From: an uncultured Lachnospiraceae bacterium
GTDB taxonomy: Bacteria > Bacillota > Clostridia > Lachnospirales > Lachnospiraceae
Direction of reading: 5' to 3'
NCBI GenBank assembly: GCA_910584685.1
Contig: CAJUAO010000001.1
Span: 62,001 to 126,000, forward strand
DNA: 64,000 nt
The notes below the pieces were generated by a model. That model worked only from the letters and a program-made list of their open reading frames with translations, had not been told where the DNA came from and did no database searches. Shown in pieces: positions 43,913-52,922 of the stretch (the stretch's first letter is position 1; every line of letters begins with the position of its first letter). The position numbers and the translations under genes are program-made.

Positions 43913-44965
43913 ATGAAATCAAAAATAATAAATATTCTGCTTTTGATTATATTAATGTTATGCACATTTTATTTTCTGCTAAAGGACCAGGAGCTTGATG
44001 AGCTTTGGGCATGTATATTGTCAGCGGATAAAATGTGGCTTTTAGCAGGACTGGTGTGTATAATATTATTTATATGCTTTGAGTCAGTTATTATACATTA
44101 TATTGTAAATGCTTTAGCATACTCTGTAAAACTTATACATTGTATAAAGTATTCCTTTATCGGTTTTTTTGTGAGCGCAATAACTCCCAGCTCAACAGGG
44201 GGACAGCCTGCCCAAATGTACTTTATGAAAAAGGATGGCATAAGCGTTTCCATATCCTCCCTTGTTATGATGGTTGTAACTGTAGCCTACAAGGCGGCGT
44301 TATTGTTTATTGCCTTTATTATGCTTATTGTTGAAAATGATTTTGTTATGTCTCATATAAAGGGCTTGGAATTTATACTTGTTTTTGGCATAGTGGTTAA
44401 TGTTTTTGTGATAGTAGCGCTTATGCTTATTATATTTAAACAGTCCCTTGCCAAGCGGATATGCGGAAAATGTATTCTTTTTTTAGGCTCCCACAGGCTT
44501 ATAAAAAAGCCGGATGAAAGGCTTAGAAAGCTTATTAACTCTATCAGCAAATATGACAGGGGGGCTGCTTTTTTAAAAAGCCATATGCGTATGTTTGTAA
44601 ATATTTTTCTTATTACCTTAGTACAAAGAATGATGTATTTTTTAGTTACATACGCTGTTTACCGTTCCTTTGACCTGTCACAGGGCTCCGGCTGCAGTCC
44701 TTTTGAAATTATTACTTTACAGCTTATTATAACCCTTGCTGTAGACAATCTTCCATGGCCCGGAGGAATGGGAGTAAACGAAGGCATATTTATGATTTTT
44801 TTCACGGAAATTTTCACACCTGCATATGTTACCGCAGGACTAATGCTTACAAGAGGCTTTAATTATTATTTTGTCATACTGGCAGGAGGAATAGTTACGG
44901 CGCTGGCTAAGTTTATGAAGAGAAAAAATACTGATATTGATGCAAATACCGGCTCATTACAGTAA
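43913..44965 (+). CDS. Flippase-like integral membrane protein (YbhN/UPF0104 family)
   Basis: The 350-aa protein has about eight membrane segments and resembles the LPG-synthase-type transmembrane domain family (PF03706). It shows FFVSAITPSSTGGQPAQMYFM and VDNLPWPGGMGVNEGIFMIFF. In MprF this domain flips lysyl-phosphatidylglycerol, while stand-alone members are thought to move lipids. The following genes for phosphatidylserine and phosphatidylethanolamine synthesis support a phospholipid role. That link is contextual. Confidence 0.82.
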   Translation: MKSKIINILLLIILMLCTFYFLLKDQELDELWACILSADKMWLLAGLVCIILFICFESVIIHYIVNALAYSVKLIHCIKYSFIGFFVSAITPSSTGGQPAQMYFMKKDGISVSISSLVMMVVTVAYKAALLFIAFIMLIVENDFVMSHIKGLEFILVFGIVVNVFVIVALMLIIFKQSLAKRICGKCILFLGSHRLIKKPDERLRKLINSISKYDRGAAFLKSHMRMFVNIFLITLVQRMMYFLVTYAVYRSFDLSQGSGCSPFEIITLQLIITLAVDNLPWPGGMGVNEGIFMIFFTEIFTPAYVTAGLMLTRGFNYYFVILAGGIVTALAKFMKRKNTDIDANTGSLQ

Positions 44966-44990
44966 ATCAGATAGATTGGAGTAAATTAAC

Positions 44991-45644
44991 ATGATTGGTT
45001 TTTATAATTATACCGTTATATTGACATATATTAGTCTTATTTCGTCGTTTATAGGTATTACGCAGCTTTTTAAGGGAAATTTTCTTTTCTCGGTATTCTG
45101 CCTTATTATTTCAGGAGGCTGCGATATGTTTGACGGTCCTGTGGCGAGAAGCTGCAAAAAAAGGACAGAACAGGCGAAAACCTTTGGTATACAGATAGAC
45201 TCCCTTTGTGATTTAGTGTGCTTTGGCATCTTTCCCGCCATATTGAATTATTCTTATACTATAAGCATAAATGACAATCTTGCTATTCCCGCTGTGGCAG
45301 TAGGAGCGTTGTTTCTCCTTGGAGCCCTTATAAGACTTGGATATTTTAATGTCATGGAGCAGGAAAGGCAGCAAAATACTACTGAAAGAAGAGAATACTA
45401 TCAGGGGCTGCCGGTTACATCCGTTGCACTGTTTCTTCCAATAGTATTTATATTCAGAAATATTTTTCCATTGACAGTGTATTCATATATATTAAATGTG
45501 TTTATGCTTGGAATGGCTGTTTTTTTTGTTCTTAATATTAAAATCAGGAAGCCTCACGGTCTGTACACCCTTGTCCTGCTTGCCATAAGCCTTGTCATGA
45601 TTATGGTTTTGGCGTTGCAGGGGGCAGGAATTTTGCGCTTCTGA
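44991..45644 (+). CDS. pssA: CDP-diacylglycerol--serine O-phosphatidyltransferase
   Basis: The 217-aa membrane enzyme has the CDP-alcohol phosphatidyltransferase motif DGPVAR...TFGIQIDSLCD (D-G-x2-A-R-x8-G-x3-D-x3-D). Seven or eight hydrophobic segments follow. It makes phosphatidylserine, the substrate of the next gene's product. Confidence 0.93.
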   Translation: MIGFYNYTVILTYISLISSFIGITQLFKGNFLFSVFCLIISGGCDMFDGPVARSCKKRTEQAKTFGIQIDSLCDLVCFGIFPAILNYSYTISINDNLAIPAVAVGALFLLGALIRLGYFNVMEQERQQNTTERREYYQGLPVTSVALFLPIVFIFRNIFPLTVYSYILNVFMLGMAVFFVLNIKIRKPHGLYTLVLLAISLVMIMVLALQGAGILRF

Positions 45645-45681
45645 TAATTTTATATTTTTTGAAAGGTCAGGTAAATAAATT

Positions 45682-46548
45682 ATGATTTGCAAAAATCGTC
45701 TCGGAGACATTGTAAAGAAGGATAACTCACAGGATGCTATGCTTAAGAGCATATACGGCAATGTTTTTGGGCGGTTTTTTTTACGTATGGCAACCATGCC
45801 GGTTATCTCAAAAACAGCAGGCTTTTTTTTATCTACAGGCTTGTCACGCTTAATTATAAAGCCCTTTATTAAGTCAAACAATATTGATATGTCTGAATAC
45901 AGGAAATGTAAATACAGGTCATACAATGACTTTTTTACCAGAGAAATCAAACCTGAAAAAAGACCTGTTGACAATGACTTAAGCGTACTTATATCACCGG
46001 CAGACGGAAGGGCTTCCGCCTATAAAATCAATTCCGATTCTGTTTTTAAAATAAAGGACAGCTATTACACTGTGGAAAGCATATTGAGGAGCAAATCCGG
46101 TGCAAAGCATTACAAGGACGGATATTGCGTTATTATTCGCCTATGTGTTGATAATTACCACAGATATTCCTATGTGGACAATGGAACATTAGGAAGCGTA
46201 AAGTTTATAAAGGGCGTTTTGCACACGGTAAATCCCGAGGCGTTAAACCATTATAATATATATAAGGAAAACTGCAGGGAATGTTCTGTTCTTAATACGG
46301 AGCATTTTGGAAAGATAACATGCGTGGAGGTTGGGGCTCTTATGGTGGGTAAAATCAAAAATCTTCACAATACAGGCTATAAGTTTAAAAAGGGTGAGGA
46401 AAAGGGCATGTTTGAGTTTGGCGGCTCAACAGTAGTATTGTTTATTGAAAAGGATAAGGTTGTCCTTGACGAAGATTTGCTTAAAAACACCATGGAGGGC
46501 TATGAGACGGCGGTAAATATGGGAGAGCATATAGGAAAGTGTCTGTAA
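45682..46548 (+). CDS. psd: Phosphatidylserine decarboxylase
   Basis: 288 aa. The proenzyme self-cleaves within GGST (in EFGGSTVVLF) to create the pyruvoyl cofactor. ISPADGR, CVDNYHRYSYVDNG and the HTVNPEALNHY block are conserved. It converts phosphatidylserine to phosphatidylethanolamine. It follows pssA by 37 bp. Confidence 0.95.
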   Translation: MICKNRLGDIVKKDNSQDAMLKSIYGNVFGRFFLRMATMPVISKTAGFFLSTGLSRLIIKPFIKSNNIDMSEYRKCKYRSYNDFFTREIKPEKRPVDNDLSVLISPADGRASAYKINSDSVFKIKDSYYTVESILRSKSGAKHYKDGYCVIIRLCVDNYHRYSYVDNGTLGSVKFIKGVLHTVNPEALNHYNIYKENCRECSVLNTEHFGKITCVEVGALMVGKIKNLHNTGYKFKKGEEKGMFEFGGSTVVLFIEKDKVVLDEDLLKNTMEGYETAVNMGEHIGKCL

Positions 46549-46636
46549 TATATTGTAATAAGCTATAACTTAAAATTTTTTAAATAAAAATACTTTTTAT
46601 AAAGGAAAAAATACTATATAAAGGGGTAGGGTGATT

Positions 46637-48658
46637 ATGAAGGAATGGCTATATAAGAATAAAAAAATAGCAGCATTTGCGTTATCTGTTATTCTTGCTA
46701 TTGCAGCAATAGTCATCCTTTTATTATGCAATAAAGACAAAGGTGTGTCCCTAAATATTAATCCGGCTACGGAAAAAAGCGCAGCAGAAGATAGGGGAAC
46801 TGAGAGTGAAAAAGGGACTAATTTAGATAACCATGATGAAAAAGAAAAAACAGAGTCTGGGGAAAACCTGAATACCGGTGAGGGGGATGAGATACAAAAA
46901 TCCTCTGAGGATGAAGCTAAAACAATGACAGATGAGATTAAAGAAAATGAAAGCGGCAATCAGGATACAGTAAATAAAACAGAGGAAGAAACCTCAGACA
47001 CTGGTATTTCATCCGGCAATAATATTGAGTTGCAAACAACAACAGCTTCATATAATAAGCAGCCGTCAGGAGAGCAGCAATATGCATTTAACCACCCGGG
47101 TATACTGCATACGCAAAGCTCCATTGAATATATGAAATATGCCATAGAAAATAAAATATCGCCAAATTACGATACGTGGCTTGAGCTTCTTAACTCACCT
47201 CTTTCAGGTACTGACTGGAGTCCAAGGGCAGTGGACACTATTGTACGGGGCGGCAATGGGGATAATGTATCAAGGCTGTATATAGATGTGGCAAGGGCGT
47301 ATCAATGCGCATTAATATGGAAAATAAGCGGTGATGCAGCACATGGACAGACAGCCTGCAGGATATTAAACAGTTGGTCAGCAACGCTGAAAACTATAAC
47401 AGGAAATGCTGACAGATATCTTGCTTCAGGTCTGTTTGGATATCAGCTTGCAAATATATCAGAGCTTATGAGGGAGCATCCTGATTTTAAGGTGGAGCAG
47501 ATGCAGAATATGCTCTTAAATGTTTTCTATTATCCCTTAAACGAAAGATTTTTAGTTGGAAACCAATATGGCGCAGACCATAACGACGCATATATAAGCA
47601 ATTACTGGGCGAACTGGGATTTATGCAACATGGCGTCAGCCATGGCTATAGGTATCTTTTGCGAAAGGCAGGATATTTACCATAAGGCGGTAAGGTATTA
47701 TCAATCGGGATTAGGAAACGGCTCTTTATATAACGCCATACCGTATGTTTATAATGATGGAACTGCCCAGTGGCAGGAATCCGGCAGAGACCAGGGACAT
47801 ACTAATCTCGGTCTTGGGCTTATGGCGTGTATTTGTGAAATGGCGTGGAGCCAGGGTGATGATTTATACGGAATGTCCGGCAACAGGCTTTTAAAGGCGG
47901 CTGAATATGTAGCAAAATATAATAACGGAAATGATGTGGTATTTTCGGAATATGAATGGGGCTCAGGCAAAAAAGGAGATATTATGCATCATTATGAAAT
48001 ATCTCCGTCAGGAAGGGGTGAAATTCGCCCTATATGGAGCATGATATATAATCACTATTCAGGAAGAATGGGACTTGCAGCGCCGAATATTGAAAAACGT
48101 CTTGAGGCAGCGGGCTATAAGGAGTATGGAGCTGTGTCGGGAGGACATGCGACAACCTATGACCAGCCGGGCTGGGGCTCCCTTACATATGCGGGAAACA
48201 CGGGAAAACAAGCTTTAGGAGATGATATTTCAAAGAATTTACCTGAGGGCACATACAGAATAATATCTAAGCATACAGGTAAAGCTCTTTCAACAGATGC
48301 AGCCGGAAAGCTATGCCAGCGAACGAAAGATGATAATGAACAGAATCAATGCTGGAAAATTACGTATTTAGGAGGAGGCGAATATAAGCTGGAAAACGAA
48401 GCTTCCGGAAAAGCTATGACCGTTGAGGGGTGTTCCTATAACAATGGTGGAATAATAATAACCTCAGATTATAGTGATAAAATAAACCAGAGATTTGCCA
48501 TTCTTCCGGCAGATACGGGAAATTACAGGATAATAGCAGCTAACAGCGCAAAGGCCATAGATATAAAGGATTTCTCAAGTGACGATAATTGTATTATTTT
48601 TCAATGGAGATATGTACAGGGAAATAACCAGAAATGGATTTTGGAAAAAATCAGATGA
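46637..48658 (+). CDS. Secreted alginate-lyase-family protein with a C-terminal ricin-type lectin domain
   Basis: About 673 aa from ATG 46637; GTG 46631 is the alternative. A short basic N-terminus and hydrophobic segment (residues about 10-32) form a signal or anchor. Residues about 40-150 are a Glu/Asp/Ser/Thr-rich disordered linker. Residues about 155-520 are an (alpha/alpha) toroid of the alginate lyase type (PF05426-like), with NQYGADHNDAYISNYWANWD and ESGRDQGHTNLGLGLMACI, where Asn, His and Tyr are the usual catalytic residues. The last 140 residues are a beta-trefoil with repeated GTYRIISKHTGKALS and NQCWKI/NQKWIL motifs. The polysaccharide acted on cannot be told. Confidence 0.85.
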   Translation: MKEWLYKNKKIAAFALSVILAIAAIVILLLCNKDKGVSLNINPATEKSAAEDRGTESEKGTNLDNHDEKEKTESGENLNTGEGDEIQKSSEDEAKTMTDEIKENESGNQDTVNKTEEETSDTGISSGNNIELQTTTASYNKQPSGEQQYAFNHPGILHTQSSIEYMKYAIENKISPNYDTWLELLNSPLSGTDWSPRAVDTIVRGGNGDNVSRLYIDVARAYQCALIWKISGDAAHGQTACRILNSWSATLKTITGNADRYLASGLFGYQLANISELMREHPDFKVEQMQNMLLNVFYYPLNERFLVGNQYGADHNDAYISNYWANWDLCNMASAMAIGIFCERQDIYHKAVRYYQSGLGNGSLYNAIPYVYNDGTAQWQESGRDQGHTNLGLGLMACICEMAWSQGDDLYGMSGNRLLKAAEYVAKYNNGNDVVFSEYEWGSGKKGDIMHHYEISPSGRGEIRPIWSMIYNHYSGRMGLAAPNIEKRLEAAGYKEYGAVSGGHATTYDQPGWGSLTYAGNTGKQALGDDISKNLPEGTYRIISKHTGKALSTDAAGKLCQRTKDDNEQNQCWKITYLGGGEYKLENEASGKAMTVEGCSYNNGGIIITSDYSDKINQRFAILPADTGNYRIIAANSAKAIDIKDFSSDDNCIIFQWRYVQGNNQKWILEKIR

Positions 48659-48693
48659 TTGTAAGCAATAAACTATATTTGATTATTTTTTTA

Positions 48694-48722
48694 TTGCCTA
48701 AATATAAAATAAATGATAAAAT
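48694..48722 (+). promoter_or_regulatory. Probable sigma-A promoter of the small membrane protein gene
   Basis: TTGCCT, a 17-base spacer and TAAAAT, about 60 bp upstream of the start at 48783. Confidence 0.5.
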
Positions 48723-48782
48723 ATGTAAAGCGTCGGAAGTAATCCGGCTGCAAAATATATTATTAAGGAGACAATACATACT

Positions 48783-49214
48783 ATGAAAACTAAGTTAGGC
48801 TTATCAGTTGAATTAACGTCAGCGTTATTTTTGTTTCTCTTATTAGGTACGGTTTTTGCAGGTTCAGGTCTGTTTATGTATGGGGCCATCGTACTTGGAG
48901 CATATGTACTTTATAAGGAGGAAGACCTTTTCCTGAAGGGAACGGTTATTAAGGGTGTGCTTTTAGTGATATTTGCTACATTCATTAACCTTTGCTTAGG
49001 ATATTCTGACAATCTCATAGAGTTTATTAATTTCTTTATGGGTATTGCCAAGACTGATTACATTCGTGACGGTTTTGGTATAGTTAAATGGTTGCAGCTT
49101 ATAGTTTCTACTGTTGAGAAGATTATTCTAATGTTACTGGCTATATTTGCGCTTAAGAAAAAAACAATTACCCTTCCTGTAATTGACAAACTTATCAACA
49201 AGCATTTACAGTAA
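48783..49214 (+). CDS. Small four-helix membrane protein of unknown function
   Basis: The protein has 143 aa. Hydrophobic stretches lie at about residues 10-28, 30-45, 55-75 and 105-125, with a short cytoplasmic-type basic tail (ALKKKTITLP...NKHLQ). AAGGAG is the RBS. I do not recognise the family. It is a single gene between the polysaccharide-lyase gene and the ttcA-like gene. Confidence 0.7.
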   Translation: MKTKLGLSVELTSALFLFLLLGTVFAGSGLFMYGAIVLGAYVLYKEEDLFLKGTVIKGVLLVIFATFINLCLGYSDNLIEFINFFMGIAKTDYIRDGFGIVKWLQLIVSTVEKIILMLLAIFALKKKTITLPVIDKLINKHLQ

Positions 49215-49245
49215 GATTTACGGTAAGCATTCATGCCGGGAAATT

Positions 49246-49350
49246 ATATTACTCCGAAAACGTCTTATCTGCAGGATAAGAATGTGAGTAGGAGTAATAT
49301 ATTTGGACATACAACTATTCGCAAAACGCAGGTTTTCCGAATAGTTGTAT
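49246..49350 (+). other. Two adjacent hairpins without T-runs, upstream of the ttcA-like gene
   Basis: Hairpin 1: ATATTACTCC (49246-49255) pairs with GGAGTAATAT (49291-49300) and encloses a smaller stem, CTTATC (49264-49269) with GATAAG (49275-49280). Hairpin 2: ATACAACTATTCG (49309-49321) pairs perfectly with CGAATAGTTGTAT (49338-49350), with AAAAC/GTTTT continuing the stem inside. Neither is followed by a T-run. It may be a structured leader for the gene at 49414 or a small RNA. Confidence 0.55.
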
Positions 49351-49413
49351 AAATTTAGAAGAAGCAGCTGCGATTCTAACAATATCAGAATAGAATAAAG
49401 GTAAATTAATAAT

Positions 49414-50136
49414 ATGAAATTACAACAATTATACAGTTACGTAAGACGCGCCATAGATGACTATAATATGATAGACGACGGAGATAAAATAGCCGTAGGT
49501 GTTTCCGGAGGAAAAGACAGCCTGACTTTATTATATGCGCTTCAAGGACTTATGAGATTTTATCCCAAGAAGTTTTCAATTACGGCTATAACCGTAGATT
49601 TAGGATTAGGCATCCAAAAGCTGGATGACATAAAAAATTTATGTAAACAACTAGGCGTAGATTATCATATTGTTGATACGGATATTGGAAAAATTATATT
49701 TGAGGACAGATTAGAGTCTAATCCGTGCTCTCTGTGCGCTAAAATGCGTAAGGGCGCGTTAAATGAAAAGGCCTTAGAGCTTGGCTGCAATAAAATAGCG
49801 TACGCCCACCACAGAGACGATGTAATAGAAACCATGCTCCTGTCCCTTATATATGAGGGCAGGTTTCATTGCTTCTCTCCGTATACATATCTTGACAGGA
49901 CAGGTCTTTATGTTATAAGGCCTATGATATATATGAACGAATGTGACGTAATAGGCTTTCAGAATAAATCTAAGCTTCCTGTTGCAAAAAATCCATGTCC
50001 TGTTGACGGTCATACAAAGAGACAATATGTTAAGGATTTATTGCAAAAAATCAATAAGGAAAATCCCGGTGTTAAGGACAGATTTTTCAGGGCAATTAAA
50101 TGCGGAAAGCTTGAAGGCTGGACTATGGAGGAATAA
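49414..50136 (+). CDS. TtcA/TilS-type PP-loop ATPase (putative tRNA 2-thiocytidine synthetase)
   Basis: The 240-aa protein has the PP-loop VSGGKDSL, the CSLCAKMRKGAL motif (C-x2-C) typical of TtcA-like enzymes, AYAHHRDDVIETMLL, and a later NPCPVDGHTKR that could give another Cys ligand. TtcA thiolates C32 of certain tRNAs using an iron-sulfur cluster. In Clostridia such proteins are often annotated simply as tRNA 2-thiocytidine synthesis proteins. It is separated from the recombinase gene by 6 bp, so the two are probably cotranscribed. Confidence 0.82.
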   Translation: MKLQQLYSYVRRAIDDYNMIDDGDKIAVGVSGGKDSLTLLYALQGLMRFYPKKFSITAITVDLGLGIQKLDDIKNLCKQLGVDYHIVDTDIGKIIFEDRLESNPCSLCAKMRKGALNEKALELGCNKIAYAHHRDDVIETMLLSLIYEGRFHCFSPYTYLDRTGLYVIRPMIYMNECDVIGFQNKSKLPVAKNPCPVDGHTKRQYVKDLLQKINKENPGVKDRFFRAIKCGKLEGWTMEE

Positions 50137-50142
50137 TAAGAC

Positions 50143-51204
50143 ATGCCAAACGATGCAAATACATATTATGAAGAGGTAAGCCGCCAGATGATTAAGGAAC
50201 AGCGGAAAATTCTTGAGCAGCTTCCAAAATTTGTAACAGAGTTTTTCAGGGGAATAGACGCCACTACTGCCCCAAGGACAAGAGTAGGCTATGCGAGGGA
50301 TATAAAGCTTTTTTTATATTTTCTTTCTAAAACTCATCCTGATTATAAAGATAAGAAGCTTAAAGACATACCGCTCTCCCTTCTTGACGAGCTTCAGCCG
50401 GCTGATATAGAAGAATATATGGAGTTTCTTAAGCTTTATACTGATGAGGAGGGCAACGAAATTTCAAACTCTGAGTATGGCATAAAGCGTAAAATGTCTG
50501 CGCTTCGTGTTATGTATCAGTACTTTTATTCACGTGAGCGTATACATAATAATCCGGCGTCTATAGTTAATATGCCCAAGCTTCACAGACGTGAAATTGT
50601 CCGTTTTGATGAAAATGAAATGTATGATTTTCTTGATAAGGTTGAGATGGGAACAAATCTTACATCACGTCAGCTTGCAAGCCATGAGAAAACAAAAAAA
50701 AGAGACCTTGCAATGATGACGCTGCTTTTAGGTACAGGAATGCGTGTATCAGAGTGCGTTGGGTTGAATATTGATGATGTGGATATAAACAGCGCTTCTC
50801 TTCGTATTATAAGAAAGGGAGGAAACGTTGACATAGTGTATTTCGGATATGAGGTTGAGGATAAGCTTTTAGAGTATATGGATGAGCGTGATGAAATTGT
50901 TGCCTTAGAAGGGCACGAAAAAGCATTGTTTCTTTCGTCACAAAAAAAGAGAATATCTGTCAGAGCCGTAGAAAAAATGGTAGAAAAATATTCACGTATA
51001 ACCGATACTACAAAGCATATAACGCCGCATAAGCTTAGAAGCACATACGGCACACAGCTATATCGTGAAACGGGAGATATATATCTTGTAGCCGACGTTT
51101 TAGGTCATAAGGATGTAAATACAACAACCAAGCATTATGCCACCGTCAGCCAGGACAAGAAGCAAAATGCAAGAAATAAAGTAAAATTAAGGGATAACGA
51201 ATAA
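50143..51204 (+). CDS. Tyrosine recombinase, XerS-like
   Basis: The 353-aa protein has an N-terminal SAM-like core-binding domain (RTRVGYARDIKLFLYFL) and a C-terminal catalytic domain. The catalytic set is complete: Arg in GTGMRVSECVGL, Lys in RKGGNVD, HKLR (H-x2-R), GHKDV (His) and the Tyr nucleophile in TKHYATVS. Length and the extended N-terminal half fit the single-recombinase XerS type, which resolves chromosome dimers at a dif-like site. No second recombinase or integrated element is next to it, which supports a housekeeping role. I did not find a dif site. Confidence 0.85.
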   Translation: MPNDANTYYEEVSRQMIKEQRKILEQLPKFVTEFFRGIDATTAPRTRVGYARDIKLFLYFLSKTHPDYKDKKLKDIPLSLLDELQPADIEEYMEFLKLYTDEEGNEISNSEYGIKRKMSALRVMYQYFYSRERIHNNPASIVNMPKLHRREIVRFDENEMYDFLDKVEMGTNLTSRQLASHEKTKKRDLAMMTLLLGTGMRVSECVGLNIDDVDINSASLRIIRKGGNVDIVYFGYEVEDKLLEYMDERDEIVALEGHEKALFLSSQKKRISVRAVEKMVEKYSRITDTTKHITPHKLRSTYGTQLYRETGDIYLVADVLGHKDVNTTTKHYATVSQDKKQNARNKVKLRDNE

Positions 51205-51265
51205 TATTATAAATGAATATGAGATTTCTTTCATATATACATATATATTTATATTATATAATGTA

Positions 51266-52117
51266 TTATTTGATGGTAAGCTTTTGCAGTATATTGTTTA
51301 TTCTTTCCGTGCAGTCTGATTTTCTATAGACCTGCTTTCGCCATGAATCAGACAACGGAAAGTATACCCCGTCTTTGGCAGATGTACCTAAATCCCACTG
51401 CCCATTCTCATCCTTATTTATATTAAGCCACTCTGTAATAAATTGCAGCTTATACTTTGCCTGAGGATAATTTAACAATAGTTCAACCGCCGCTAAGTAA
51501 CGGCTTGTTCTTTTGGAAGCAAAGGTTTCAGGAAGTATATTTATAGGGTTTTCGTAAATATAATAAATACCTTCACGCCTTTTAATATAATAATCCAATA
51601 AAAGGCTTTCGGTTTCCGGTGTCAAAACTCCATGCAGCAATGCAGCATGATAAAACATACCAAAGCCTGTTTCAAAGCCGCTTTTAGGTTTTCTTCCAAA
51701 TTGGGCGGTAAATGATTCAATATCGTCATTTTTGTTATACCGGCCGCTTTTAAATGACCGCTCTGCTATTAATGCCCACTGCTTTGCAATATTTAAAGCA
51801 ATTTTATTTTCAGGCTCAAAAAGTCTTATCCATGCAGAAAGCATAAGCTTTTCAAAAAGCGCCCAATCATGTGTTTTTTCAGAATAATCATCAATTTTTT
51901 GTCTGCCCTTTACACATAGGCACATTCGTTCCAACACAGCTTGAATCGGCTCGTCTTCTTTAGTATATCCCAAAATCCGCAGTCTTCGAATAGCCTGTTC
52001 TGTTGTTATTGATTTATTATTTACAGGTTTACTTAATGTGTGAAAATTCCCCCACATACCGTCATTATTTCTAAGTTCAAGAATTTGTCCTGCCCACTTG
52101 CCTGTTTTATAGTTCAT
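51266..52117 (-). CDS. Alpha-barrel-like protein resembling the prenyltransferase/squalene cyclase fold
   Basis: The protein has 283 aa and no signal peptide or membrane segment. The N-terminus has an ILELRNNDGMWGNFHTLS motif (W-G-x-F), and a related IN-KDENGQWDLGTSAKDG occurs near the C-terminus. These QW-like repeats separated by helices recall alpha/alpha toroid proteins. No catalytic Asp-rich motif is evident, so enzyme activity is doubtful. RBS AGGAGG before ATG 52117. It is a single gene, convergent with the recombinase gene. Confidence 0.6.
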   Translation of the reverse strand: MNYKTGKWAGQILELRNNDGMWGNFHTLSKPVNNKSITTEQAIRRLRILGYTKEDEPIQAVLERMCLCVKGRQKIDDYSEKTHDWALFEKLMLSAWIRLFEPENKIALNIAKQWALIAERSFKSGRYNKNDDIESFTAQFGRKPKSGFETGFGMFYHAALLHGVLTPETESLLLDYYIKRREGIYYIYENPINILPETFASKRTSRYLAAVELLLNYPQAKYKLQFITEWLNINKDENGQWDLGTSAKDGVYFPLSDSWRKQVYRKSDCTERINNILQKLTIK

Positions 52118-52329
52118 GCATAACCTCCTATATTAAATTATAAACATTTTTAATATGCGCAGGCTGAGAAGCCTCATTTTCATTTTTCTATTTTATTTAA
52201 TTTTATCACATCATTAACAGTACCGGCAAGTAAGTTCCAACTAAAGTTATAATTTGTTAATCATCTATGTATCTAAAGTTATACTATAATCTTATATATG
52301 ATAATCTATACATCTTATATACATGGTAT

Positions 52330-52734
52330 CTATTCAGCCTGATTAACGAAGTAGGATACTACAATGTAACTTCCGCTTTTAATACTATCACATTCAAGCC
52401 TGTTTATTGACTTAAGCTCCTCAATATACTCAGGAATGGTATACAGGCTGCTGTCATAATACTCTTTGGCTATATCCCACAAGGTATCGCCATATTCTAT
52501 CATAATGCTTTTATAGCGCTTTTCTTTCTCTATCCCGTCTCCCTGAGCTGTTACAGTGTTTATTATTATAATGGCAGATATTACTATAATGGCAGATGTA
52601 AGAGCTGCAAGCATCTTCCTTTTAAAAAGTGTAAGCTGTCTTTGCCTTTTAAGCTCAAGGCTTATCATGTTTCTTCTGATTTGTTCTTCCTCTGCATTAT
52701 ATGTATGGTCTTTATATTTCAGGTTATTATTCAT
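52330..52734 (-). CDS. LysM-domain cell division suppressor (YneA-like)
   Basis: About 134 aa from ATG 52734 (GAGGT upstream). A start at 52764 adds ten residues without RBS. A membrane segment (KMLAALTSAIIVISAIIIINTV) is followed by a C-terminal LysM domain (IMIEYGDTLWDIAKEYYD). The architecture and the position divergent from lexA match Bacillus YneA, which delays division during the SOS response. A promoter with an overlapping LexA box lies just upstream. Confidence 0.82.
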   Translation of the reverse strand: MNNNLKYKDHTYNAEEEQIRRNMISLELKRQRQLTLFKRKMLAALTSAIIVISAIIIINTVTAQGDGIEKEKRYKSIMIEYGDTLWDIAKEYYDSSLYTIPEYIEELKSINRLECDSIKSGSYIVVSYFVNQAE

Positions 52735-52765
52735 ATTAAATACCTCTCTTCCGTAATTTTCCAAA

Positions 52766-52779
52766 AGAACTGTTGTTCT
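52766..52779. promoter_or_regulatory. Degenerate LexA box in the yneA leader
   Basis: AGAACTGTTGTTCT keeps the GAAC-N4-GTTC core of the Gram-positive SOS box but lacks the outer C/G. It is downstream of the predicted yneA start of transcription. Confidence 0.4.
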
Positions 52780-52788
52780 GTGTAGTAT

Positions 52789-52817
52789 ATTATAATATAC
52801 GAACTAATGTTTGTCAA
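52789..52817 (-). promoter_or_regulatory. Promoter of the yneA-like gene
   Basis: On the minus strand: consensus TTGACA (52817-52812), a 17-base spacer, and consensus TATAAT (52794-52789). The LexA box at 52800-52813 overlaps the spacer and -35. Confidence 0.8.
52800..52813. promoter_or_regulatory. LexA (SOS) box 1
   Basis: CGAACTAATGTTTG fits the Firmicute LexA consensus CGAAC-N4-GTTYG. It overlaps the yneA promoter. Confidence 0.88.
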
Positions 52818-52825
52818 TACAAAAA

Positions 52826-52839
52826 CGAATTTATGTTCG
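52826..52839. promoter_or_regulatory. LexA (SOS) box 2
   Basis: CGAATTTATGTTCG matches CGAAC-N4-GTTYG with one change. It is between the divergent yneA and lexA promoters. Confidence 0.8.
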
Positions 52840-52861
52840 GAAAATTTGTTCGAGAAACTGC

Positions 52862-52890
52862 TTGCAATCCGAACAAACGTATGGTATTAT
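52862..52890 (+). promoter_or_regulatory. lexA promoter
   Basis: TTGCAA, a 17-base spacer and TATTAT. The third LexA box (52870-52883) lies wholly in the spacer, an arrangement suited to autorepression. Confidence 0.75.
52870..52883. promoter_or_regulatory. LexA (SOS) box 3
   Basis: CGAACAAACGTATG matches CGAAC-N4-GTTYG with one change, between the -35 and -10 of the lexA promoter. Confidence 0.8.
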
Positions 52891-52922
52891 AATTGTAATA
52901 ATTATAGAAAGGTGGTTATCAT

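Noticed and set aside
50143..51204. Tyrosine recombinase as the integrase of a mobile element
   Set aside because: There are no phage or conjugation genes, attachment repeats or composition change around it. Its form fits a XerS-type housekeeping recombinase.
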